This document shows, piece after piece, positions 11,301-21,113 of a stretch of DNA of 33,211 nucleotides (its first letter is position 1; every line of letters begins with the position of its first letter). The translations under genes and the position numbers were made by a program. The stretch is taken from assembly GCA_015679605.1 (NCBI GenBank), contig JAAAVE010000102.1:1-33211 (forward strand). Direction: 5' to 3'. The notes beneath the pieces were generated by a model that was not told the origin of the DNA, searched no databases, and saw only the letters and a list, made by a program, of their open reading frames with translations. The stretch comes from Podila epigama (taxonomy: Eukaryota > Mortierellomycota > Mortierellomycetes > Mortierellales > Mortierellaceae).

Positions 11301-14300
11301 CCGACGTGACCCAGCCATTGTCGGAGATACCATTGTTATTGCTGTGCGCATCCTCAAATTTGACTATGCCACTGATTCTGTTGTTTGCGATGAAGCCACG
11401 ATGGCTGCCTGCACTTCAGAACATAACGAGCTGTGTGTATTCGAGGACAGAGGTGAAGAGTTTGTCAAGGGCAAGGTACATCCACTTCGCATCTTCCGCT
11501 TGATTCACTTTGGTGCCAAAAAGCAAACGAGACGGCCCAACGATGTTCAGCTGGATGACACGATTGGTTATATCCCCGAACGCGAAAAAGTCCTCCAATT
11601 CACCAACGCTTGGGCGGCCAACCCCGATAAAAACACGATCCTTGTATCGGGACCACGTGGGTCTGGCAAAGGAATGTTCTACCAGCTCCTCATCCACAAT
11701 GCTGACGACAATCAGTACCAGATCTGCTCAGCAGCCTCAGTTGAGGTTGAGAAGAATACCGAGTATTACCCTTGCAAGTTTCTCTTGCTTGGTCTGTTTG
11801 ACATTATGCGAAAACCTGACGTCCCATTCGCACCTCAGCCAGTCATCGAGTCGCCACCTAAACCTGAGCCTCTTAGACCGGTGGCTCCAATGGCAGACGG
11901 CCCCGAGGACGAGCTTCCTACTGGGGAATATATTGAAGAGGAACCTCCTGTCAGCAACACCACTCACATATTCAGCCCGGCTCTGTCTTTACCAGAGGCT
12001 GCTGTTGACATGCCATATGTACCAGACGCACCAGCTGCCCAGGCCCTAGCAGATTCGCCTCAAGTTGAAAATTACGCACGCCGTCGAAGGTCCAGCGCAT
12101 TCTCAGCCGACATGGCTCAAAGTCCGACCATCAGTCAGTACGACACACCATCTGCGCGTACATCGACGCATTTTACAAAACTGGAAGCGTTCATCAAGAT
12201 CTGTCTGTCAAAGATGGGTCCCTATGACCCCAAGTTACTTCCAGTCCTGCACGACATCATTTCAAACATATCGTCTGATCTCTCTCATCCGATTGTTGAC
12301 CCCAAGGACGATGCCCTTTTCACCGACTTTGTGGTTAACGTTCTCAACTATGCCAGCAAGTTTTTAAAAATTATCGTCATGTTTGAAGATATGCAATGTG
12401 AGTGTTGTTTTTTTATTTGTATATTTTTGTTAGTGTGTTATCTGACAGCAAATGACATTGCACTTTGAGTGACAACAAAATGGTCTGACACGCCCAATTT
12501 TCCCATCTTCATTCTTTCTCCTAGGGTGTGACTTCAAATCTCTAGAACTTGTCCAAGCAATCCATGAACGATGTCCAGCAGTTCTCGTGGTGCTCTTCTC
12601 GCGACCTTTGAAGGATTATGGAGTGACATCTCATTTAAAGATCACCAATCACCCCAACCATCTCGACATTAGCCTTGACGGCATTAAACGGCGAGAGATT
12701 GAGCAGGCACTCCTTCGAGCCTTCCAGGCAAACGGAGTGAAGACGATCAATCCAGAGGTCATAGAGTTGGTCCAGGCACGAACACATGGTAACCCAGGCT
12801 CTGTCAGGAATATGGCCAATATGCTCAAAGACTTTAGTCATGTCAACATTGTTGATGGTGAGCTACTGACGACAGGTCAGGATCTTGATGTGACAGACAG
12901 TACTGCCAAGTCTATGGAGGACATTGTCATGAAGCAAGACCGGAAAAAGACAACTTTGATGCAGTATGACCGACTTGGTCCACAGTTCCAAGATTTTCTC
13001 AAGATTGCCAGTTGTCTCGACGAACGGTTTTCTCTAGCAGAGGTGGCCGCCATCCGGCCACTGGAGACGCTGCTAGGACCGTTGGATCCAGGCAGGAGCT
13101 ACGCTCGAGTGATCAGTGACCTTGATACATACAAGTTCCTGAATTTGGCGACAGAGCAGCAGACGAATATCCAGTTCTCGGACAATGTTGTTCTTCAACC
13201 CATCTTGACATTTGGCTCTCCCTCCACGGCCCGTAGTATCTATGATTCTATTCCGTATGAGGAACGCGTAGGTTATCACCTACGGATGGGACAATTTTAC
13301 GAGTCATTTTTGGCAAAGGAGTTTGAGGATGATCCAACAGCGGCGACCATGAATTGCCAGGATCTATTGCCACAAATCACGCGACATTACCTCAAGACAG
13401 ATTACACGGAAAAGAAACTGACTTACCTGAAAGCGCTTGCTGAGTTCCACCTCAAGAGCAACATGCTTACGGACACGACCCAAAACATTGACGAGATCAT
13501 TAATATTCTTGAGAATGTGAGAGGTGCTCGGGACTTGCTCAGCAATGCGGATTTGGCCGATATATATGGAATGAAAGGCGTGAGTTTGGCAAAGCGAATG
13601 CGAATCCAGGAAGCAGAGCCAGCGTTACTTGTCAGTCTACAAATGTATGGCATTACGTGGCCGACGACGAAGCGGCAGTGGAAGTCAGAGTTGATGAAGA
13701 AGAAGCTCAACTTTTTGTTCCATTATCATCGTGGAGCATTGCCGATCAAAAGCACGGGCGACGGCGTTACTGGGATGGACAAGAACCAAAACATCAGTCC
13801 ATTCGAAATTGGTACAGGAGTGACAGGCGGCATAGGCTTGACAGGAGGATCCAGTTCAGGCAGTTCACGAGAACATTCACACTCAAACTCCAAATTGACA
13901 AAGTCCAAGCAAGACATGAAGAACCGTGTGCGATTGGAGCGCATTGTCCGTGTCTTTTCATGCCTTCAAAACATGTACTTTTGGAAGACACAGCCAGAGG
14001 CGGCTCTACTGTCGAGTTACTACACTCTAGAGTTTTGTAAGCAGCTTGGTGTGCCTTGTGGCGACCAGACAGCGTCCCTTGGCCGGCTAGGCCTGCTCAT
14101 GTACTTTCAAGGCAAGAAGCGAAAGTGCGATGCGTACATGCAATCGGCTGAGCGTGGAGATCAAGCCGGAGAGACGACGGAAGGCATGCTGCCGGCTATG
14201 AAAGCATTTGTTGAGTACTGTGAAGGACGAAGAGCAGAAGCACATAGGCTACTGGATGTTGCCATTAACGAATCCAAAGCGTTTGGTGTGGTCAACAATC

Positions 14301-15295
14301 TACCATCGTTCTACCGTGCAGCAACGACGAAATGTGCCTTCCGGATGTGGGAAGGAGCCTTGACGAACCATCCGGAAGACTGTCAATTGCTCCGGACATT
14401 GTCTGGCGTAGCGATCCAGAATGGTGACACGGAAGGTGAGGCCCTGTTTGCGATTCCTACATTGACCAATCTGATATTCCAGGACCGATACCGCGAGGCG
14501 GAGAGTTGGGTAGTACTTGTTGAGAAACACATTATGCCGAGAGCGACGCAGACGAATCTGTTGCTAGCGCATGGTATGCTCTCGTTTTATTATGCCAAGA
14601 CTGGCAACTATCCAAAGTCTCGGATATTTATCCAGCTGTGGTCAGAGCGGATTGTAGATCAAGGGAATGGCGCGCACCCATTCCCGTTGATGAGCTGCTT
14701 GTCCATCATCATGACGTGTTACGAGATGCTCGATAGTATCCCGCGCCAGTCGCGGCGCGAGTCAACGGTGAGCACTGGTACCGGAAGCAGTGCTCAGGTT
14801 GTACCTACAATCTTCACGGGCAGTGAGAGCAGTCTATCGTCCACTTCGACTGCGACATCGTCTGTGCCGCTAGGACAGCCCTTGGAGCAGGACCCATTGC
14901 AACCCATGATGCTGGATAGGACACTCTCTCTGACTATCCAATACCTCAAGATCGAGCCTTTCCAGGCGGTTGCGACCGCGTTGGCGTGGTTGGCCGAGGC
15001 GGCGAGATGCTTCATTGCAGGCAAGGACAGGGAAGGGAGCCAAAAGTTGGCCCATGGCTATCGCGTTGTCTTTACAGGGATTGATGGGATTGATTGGGTA
15101 CATGCGTATTATCTGACACAGCTCGGTCGACACTCGGAAGGTGAGATGAAGGAGATGTACCATCGAACAGCTTTTCATCTCTTCAAGGTCATGTCAATGG
15201 ATCCAGCCGCGTGGCTTTCTGAGCCGGGTACTCGGCAGAGTGTCTTGGAGGAGCCAGTCTTGGAAGGAACGTCTGTCGTCTCGGTTCCATCATAA
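8358..15295 (+). CDS. soluble adenylyl cyclase, ADCY10-like (class III cyclase C1-C2 + NTPase + helical repeats)
   Basis: Makes cAMP from ATP, if active. Exons: 8358-8533, 8761-8866, 8978-9097, 9218-10193, 10310-10637, 10773-10957, 11090-12397, 12525-15295, giving 1989 residues (human ADCY10 is about 1610). The start GCCATGG is a strong context. C1: VDIVGFS with metal Asp88, then GGDVVKFLGDALLVVF with Lys134 and metal Asp138. A roughly 280-residue Ser/Asn/Pro-rich insert follows, then ALSAGEI (to 459) and ICGDTMASMEDALNMA. C2 spans about 590-740, with DDKG (Lys641) and IVGDTIVIAVR. NTPase: Walker A GPRGSGKG (818-825) and a Walker-B-like IIVMFEDMQ just before the last intron, separated by a Pro-rich insert. 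The last roughly 900 residues are TPR-like helices. RRxS sites lie at 349-352, 962-965 (overlapping 963-966) and 1810-1813. By eye alignment, the bicarbonate Arg of C1 is Glu497, and the catalytic Thr and Asn of C2 are Ala706 and Val713. Family assignment is firm; activity is uncertain. Confidence 0.93.
8534..8760 (+). other. probable GC-AG intron (intron 1 of the cyclase gene)
   Basis: The nearest GT donor (8538) leaves phase 0, but the exon beginning at 8761 needs two bases carried over to read FVRHLHQEEDY. The adjacent GCAAGT at 8534-8539 leaves exactly two bases and gives ISK-FVRHL. GCAAGT is the classic non-canonical GC donor. All other introns modelled in the window are GT-AG. Confidence 0.65.
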
Positions 15296-15525
15296 CTCGT
15301 TTGTCGCTCTTGATGGAGACGCGATTTTCTTTTTTTCTTTTTTTCTTTTCTTTTTTATTTTTGTGGATGGTTGACGGGAAAAAATAAAAGTTGGACCGTT
15401 TTTTGCAAATTCTGTTCTTTTTTGGTACTTCTCCTTCACACTTTCACCTTCACACTTCACCGCTCTCAATCCCATCTCCCATCCTTCACTCGAAACACAC
15501 CTAACCCAGAAAAAAAAAAAAAAGG

Positions 15526-17424
15526 ATGCACCCTGACAATCCTCACACTTCTGTGTCACCTATCTTCAGCATTCTGTCTATTCCAGAAGTCTTTGAGCAC
15601 GTTCTCTCTTATTTGCGCGTAAGACATCTTCGCCGCCTGCGCCTCGTTTCGAAACGGGTCTACGACGCGTGCCGCAGTAGTTTCAATGTCGCAGTCTTGA
15701 TCAATCCAGAGAATGTCACTTCCATTCATCACATTGAGAATGTCGCACCCCTGATCAGACGACTCTGCATCAAGGACCTGGACGAGGTGCCCCCGTCACT
15801 CGAGTCCTTTATCGTTCAATCATCCCTTTTGTCTACTGTTGAGGTGTGTAGATGGGGTCTGGACATTGATTTTCTTCACAAGATCCTTGATATCAGTCCC
15901 AAAGACTTGAAGAGGCTTTCCATCCAGAACGAAGGATTCGTGGATCTGGAGGATATTGTTGGGGCTGTGGCCAGATCATGTCAGGGTCCGTTGATACAGT
16001 CGTTGTCGCTGCATATCGACAGTGTCGGATTGGAGACACATGCTTTGGGTTGGAGTTGCTTTCGGTCCGTCTTGTTGGATAAGTGCTCCTCATTGACTAT
16101 GCTTTCGCTCGGTTATATCAAGGTGGACGGTGTACCCGAAGCGCTTGAAGAGACGAACGCCTTGCATGTCACAACAACAACGTTTCCAAACTTGAAATCA
16201 TTGGAATTGATTCATTGCGATATCACTTGTGTGGAGCTTGAACGATTGTTACGGCTGTTTCCAAATCTTGGGTCACTTTATCTCTGTAGCGCCCATCCAG
16301 TGTTTGAGCCCGACGAGGTGGAATCTTCAGATCTGGTACCAATGACTACAGAAGAGGGGGGAGAAGGAGGAGGAGATGCTCCTGTAGGTAACATGTCGGT
16401 GTTGAATCCTACTACATCACCGGCGACCGTGCAGACAACAAACATTTCTTTATCTCTGCAGCCGCCGCCATCGCAGCCCGTCCTATGCCCTCGACTTTAT
16501 TCATTCACTTACTTTCTATCCAACAACAAACGGAACAGCCGTAGTCAACAGCATAGACTTGCAGCCTTTTTGACGAGTTGCAGGCAACTCCGAGATCTGG
16601 AGCTATCTGGACACTTTATCAAAGATGAAGATATCTTGTCGTTAGGCGAGATTTGGAGTCGGTTAGGGATGGAGTTACGAAAGATTGTGCTTTCGCATCA
16701 GAGAGCTGTGACAGAAGCTGGTATTGAGATGCTGTTGCGGATGCGTTGTTGCCGGCGTCTCCAAGTTTTGGATGTCATGTGTAGCCCGGAACTCTTGCAA
16801 AGGTTCTGTCAGTCAACCATGACTACAACAGTGTTATCGAAGCCATCCATGGTATTGGAGTTGCCCTGCTCTGCGACGCTTGTGGGTTTGCATCTTCAAA
16901 AGAATGAGAGTGAAGATCGACTAGCCTTGGGAGCGATGCAATGTTTGAACCAAAGTCTGAAGCAGCTTCCACGCCTCGTCGATCTGACCATTGGTGTAAA
17001 GTTGGAGAGTCTTGCAGTCTTTGATGGCCTTGGACGGGATTATGCCAAGGCAGAGAAGAAGAATGTTGTGTCTAGTGGTTCCAATGTCGAAGATGGCGGT
17101 GACGACGACGACAATTGTCTTGTTAATGACGGAATCGATGATGGAAAGAAACTTGGCAAAGAAAAGGATAACGAACGTGTCCTTGAGGCCATGATAGCTT
17201 CAGACAGGGACGTGGTTGCGACCATTGACATGGTCGCAACAGCAAGGGGTGCAGTAGTGGACACTGCTAGGGAAAGGCTTGGTGCAGAATGGATCGATGA
17301 ACGTCCGTTTCTACAGAGTTTGGCGATTGGGTACAGCAATGAGTTTTATAACCGTGAGGTGGCCAATATTCCGCACCAGATTGGAAGGCGATTCCGGTTC
17401 CTTGAGGATTTTCGATATGTTTGA
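15526..17424 (+). CDS. F-box / leucine-rich-repeat-like protein
   Basis: Predicted substrate adaptor of an SCF ubiquitin ligase: the F-box binds Skp1 and the LRR-like solenoid binds a target. It is one intronless frame of 632 residues. An F-box-like segment lies at about residues 17-52 (SIPEVFEHVLSYLRVRHLRR then LRLVSKRVYDACRS). Irregular leucine-rich units follow, such as LKRLSIQNEGFVDLEDI, LTMLSLGYIKVDGV, FPNLKSLELIHCDIT and LRDLELSGHFIKDEDILSL. An acidic/Gly linker (about 268-288, EEGGEGGGD) and a second Asp-rich insert near 520-545 interrupt the solenoid. The ATG follows an A-run (15511-15523) and lies 230 bp after the cyclase stop on the same strand. The target cannot be predicted. Such F-box/LRR genes form large families in Mortierella-type fungi. 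Confidence 0.82.
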   Translation: MHPDNPHTSVSPIFSILSIPEVFEHVLSYLRVRHLRRLRLVSKRVYDACRSSFNVAVLINPENVTSIHHIENVAPLIRRLCIKDLDEVPPSLESFIVQSSLLSTVEVCRWGLDIDFLHKILDISPKDLKRLSIQNEGFVDLEDIVGAVARSCQGPLIQSLSLHIDSVGLETHALGWSCFRSVLLDKCSSLTMLSLGYIKVDGVPEALEETNALHVTTTTFPNLKSLELIHCDITCVELERLLRLFPNLGSLYLCSAHPVFEPDEVESSDLVPMTTEEGGEGGGDAPVGNMSVLNPTTSPATVQTTNISLSLQPPPSQPVLCPRLYSFTYFLSNNKRNSRSQQHRLAAFLTSCRQLRDLELSGHFIKDEDILSLGEIWSRLGMELRKIVLSHQRAVTEAGIEMLLRMRCCRRLQVLDVMCSPELLQRFCQSTMTTTVLSKPSMVLELPCSATLVGLHLQKNESEDRLALGAMQCLNQSLKQLPRLVDLTIGVKLESLAVFDGLGRDYAKAEKKNVVSSGSNVEDGGDDDDNCLVNDGIDDGKKLGKEKDNERVLEAMIASDRDVVATIDMVATARGAVVDTARERLGAEWIDERPFLQSLAIGYSNEFYNREVANIPHQIGRRFRFLEDFRYV

Positions 17425-17803
17425 AATGTTTTTGGCTGCATGCAACTACGTGTGGTCTGTCAATTAAAGAGCGGCGGTGCTTTTTTTACTTGTTCTTTAT
17501 TTTTTGGCGGGTGCTCTCTGTTGTCGTTTCTTTTTGTCAATTGCTCCTTGATAATTTCTCTTTTCTTTTCTTTCACTACACCCCACACTACACCTACACC
17601 TACACCGACACCAACACAGACGCAGACAAAGACGCAGACGCAGACACAGACACAGGCAAAGATACAGACGTAGACACAGCTATCAGACTTTGCCGAACAC
17701 TGACATTCACGTCAAACGCTAGGCTTCTTCTCTTCTAGAAATCCATTCACCTTCATAATCCCCCATAAAACACAACCAAAGGATCTCCAACAAGCAAAAA
17801 AAC
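17425..17803 (+). promoter_or_regulatory. intergenic region/5' leader with ACACCT/GACGCA hexanucleotide repeat
   Basis: The 379 bp between the F-box stop and the TM9SF start hold T-rich DNA (17476-17575). A degenerate 6-bp-period repeat follows (about 17578-17678), running ACACCT, then ACACCAACACAG-like, then GACGCAGACAAA-like units. A G-poor, A/C-rich leader leads to AACATGG. No clear TATA box; CATAAAAC near 17763 is too close to the ATG to be convincing. Confidence 0.55.
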
Positions 17804-20760
17804 ATGGTGTCATTTCGCACTGGCACTGTCCTATTGGCGACAGCCATCTGCGGTCTAGCCTCCATGTCGACAGGGACAGATGCCTTTTATATTCCAGGAT
17901 TCAGTCCAAAGGTCTTCAAGGATGGCGAAAGGGTACCACTCCATGTCAACAAGATCTTTTCAAAAAAATCGCCCCTTCCATATGCTTACGCTGATCTGCC
18001 ATTCGTCTGCCCATCAGTCCATGCCAAGAGTGAATGGCTCAACCTGGGCGAGGTGCTGCGTGGTGACCGTATCTCAACATCAGACTATGAGGTATTTTGA
18101 CAGTGTTTTTTTCTGATCCTCATTGTTATTTTGACATACTGCTAATGCATTCCAAGTGCACTTTGGGCTGGCTCTGCAAAAAAAAGTGCCGACACAATGG
18201 AATTATTTTCTTCTATTTTTATAACACCTTTTTTCACTTTATTTGTTGACTCTTTTGGGCGCATTCACATCTTTATTCGTTCTTGGGGCACAGCTTGTTG
18301 TAGGCAAGAACATTGCGTGTAAGGTGTTGTGTACGAAGCCAGTAGCAGCAGAACATGCAGTTCTGGCAAGGGACTTTATCAACAATGACTATTACGTGGA
18401 ATGGTGAGTTCCTTTTTTTTTTGTACCGTATTTCGTTTTGGTTCTTGATTAAAGAAAGAGAGGGATGAAGAAACTCCCACTTTACTAATCTGACACTTTA
18501 TGTTAGGATTGTTGACAACTTACCAGGAGCAACACGATATAGTCCTGGAGATGGTTCAGGCGATAAACTGCAGCCATACAAAGCCGGATTCCCTCTCGGC
18601 AAGTTTCGCTGGGTAAGAAGGGTCAACAAAAGTTTTGACACTGAAAAAAAAAAAATAAAAAGGAGAAAACTCTTTTTTGGACCTACGGCTGGACATGTTT
18701 TCATACTCATTTGATACACATCTCCCTCCCTTTCTCTCGATATGAATAGAGCAAAAGCAATATTCATAACCATGTTACTATTCGCCTTCGGTACCAGGAG
18801 CTACCAGACATGGGTGGAATTGCCATTGTTGGATTCGAGGTTACTCCATACTCGTATGTCAGGGGCTTGGACGATATGCAGGGGGCGATAGGGTTAAACA
18901 TGAAGGAAGCCAAAAAAGTGCTTGAGAAAGGTTGTCTCTACTTTACTTATCTCAAAAAAACAAAATCTCGCTTTTCCTTTTACTTAGAATTGACCAAGGT
19001 GGAGCATGTCCAGAAGACCCAGTGAGTCCAGGATCTTGGAAGTCAGTCGAGGACAAGGAGACCGAAATCACATATACATACAGTGTTCAGTGGATCAAGG
19101 ATACAGAAGTGACTTGGAGCAACCGCTGGAACAGATACCTCGTCCAGACGGACGACTCTGTCCACTGGTACTCCATTGTAAACTCTGTGGTTGTCATGCT
19201 CTTCTTGACTGGAATGGTGGCCATCATCTTTTTGAAGACGTTGAACAAGGACATCGGAACCCTCTACAGCAGTGAAGAAGAGATGAGGGATGATCAAGAC
19301 GACAATGCCAGCTGGAAACTCGTTCACGGCGATGTGTTCCGCACCCCCAGCTACAGTTCCTTGCTTTGCCCAATCCTTGGTTCTGGCATCCAGGTCCTCG
19401 TCATGTGTGTTTCCACGATTAGTAAGTGTTGTTTATTATTGTTATTCAATCCTTCTTTGTTCGCACGTTCACCTCGTTGCCCCCGAGTCTTGAACACAAA
19501 GGGCTTATACTTTATTTTGTCAATACCTACCTAGTCTTTGCTCTTCTCGGAGTACTGAACCCATCCTACAGAGGAGGCTTGGTGTCTTTTGGACTGTTCC
19601 TCTTTGTCTTTGCAGGGTAAGTGTAACTTGGTAACTTGTAATGAGTATAGGCTGTTGCCTTTTGGGTAACCCAGCGCTTAGTATTCACAACTCTCCTTTG
19701 CATATAGTGTATTCGCTGGATTCTACTCAGCACGCCTTTATAAAGTCTTTAAGGGTACCTCCTGGACCAAGAATGCCATTCTGACCGCGACGTTGGTGCC
19801 AGGATTGTTGATGACGATTGTGTTCTTGATCAACCTGTTTGTCTGGTCAAAGAACTCTTCGAACGCTATTCCATTTGGCACGTTCTTTGCCCTTGTCGTC
19901 ATGTGGTTCGGCATTTCCTTGCCCTTGTCGCTCGTCGGTGCCTTCTTTGGTCAGCGCAAGGAGGCCATCGAGCATCCAGGTCGAACAAACCAAATCCCAA
20001 GACAAATTCCAGAGCCCATCTGGTACATGCGTCCCCGCTACACGTAAGTCCTTTTTTTCTATTAAGTGTAAATGAATATTGTGGTTTGTGGTAGTGAGTT
20101 TCAAGGTGCCTGGAGTATCGACACCTTGACTTATATTTTCTTTTGTACATTTGCCTTTACGTTGGTTGTCTTAGAATCGCTCTTGGAGGATTGCTTCCCT
20201 TTGCTGTCATCTTTATTGAGCTGTTCTTTATCCTCAAGTCGATTTGGGAAGATCAGTATTACTATATGTTTGGATTCCTCAGTCTGGTCTTTATTATCCT
20301 TTTGGTGACCTGTGTCGAGGTCTCGATCGTTGTCGTGTACTTTCAATTGTGCGACGAGGTAAAATGCGATTCCACGAGTTTTTTTTTTTGTCCTTTGTTA
20401 TTCATAATATTTGAAGCAAGTTTCAAGGAAACAGTGGCTAACTGGTGTTCTTTATTCTTTTCACATGTCATGCGTGCGTTGCGCTCCTTTTGCCAACTTG
20501 ATACGATCGAAAAACACCAGGACTACAACTGGTGGTGGCGAAGTTTCTTTGTGCCATCATTCTCTGCGTTCTACATCTTTTTGTACAGCATGGTGTTCTT
20601 TACGAAGCAGCTCTCGATTGATCACTTTGTGCCTGGCTTGATTTACTTTTCCAACAGTCTTATGATCTGTATTGTCTATGGATTGCTGACAGGCACCACG
20701 GGCTTTATTAGCAGCTACTGGTTCCTGCGAAAGATCTTTGCAGCAGTCAAGATTGACTAG
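17804..20760 (+). CDS. TMN1: transmembrane 9 superfamily (nonaspanin/EMP70) protein
   Basis: Endosome/Golgi membrane protein family linked to sorting of membrane proteins, adhesion and metal homeostasis. Exons: 17804-18091, 18294-18403, 18507-18612, 18750-18853, 18988-19421, 19535-19616, 19708-20043, 20175-20358, 20521-20760, giving 627 residues, typical for TM9SF. A signal peptide (about 1-27) is followed by the conserved lumenal start DAFYIPGFSPKVFKDGERVP. Motifs include LGEVLRGDRI, a YVEWIVDNLPGA join, IVGFEVTPYS, TYTYSVQW and HWYSIVNSVVVMLFL at the first membrane helix. The Gly/Pro-rich multi-helix domain ends in CDEDYNWWWRSF. The C-terminus VKID matches the K-x-D/E Golgi-retention signal described for TM9 proteins. 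The exon 4/5 join (18853/18988) is the least certain; it gives EVTPYSIDQGG, matching the EVxPxSI pattern. The symbol is family-level only. Confidence 0.94.
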
Positions 20761-21113
20761 ATCAGGATACACGGAAAGACCATAAAAAAACATTCAAGGT
20801 TAAAGACTCTCAGAAGTCTGTGTGTGTGTGTGTGCATGTATGCACAGCACCTGACAATAAATCAAGTAGACGGTTTGCAAAGTTAGTTCTCCATGTTCAC
20901 TTGGGTATGGGATACCGCATTCCTGGGGTGTGCATTTATTTGTTTTCTTGAGCTCAAAGCTCAGTTTATCACGACCTACATGTGCCCATCTGTCATCTGT
21001 CATCCTTCATCTGTCGTTGGTCGCATGTGGTCAATGTTAAAAAAAAATCAAGATATCGGTTGTATTTGGTTACTTGTACAGATTAAAAAAGATAGGAACT
21101 AATGGTAAATCAT
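20761..21113. other. convergent 3' intergenic region
   Basis: The 353 bp between the stop codons of the convergent TM9SF and protease genes presumably hold both 3' UTRs. It contains a short TG run (about 20819-20834) and A-runs near 20784 and 21039. No gene or strong terminator-like hairpin is seen. Confidence 0.6.
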
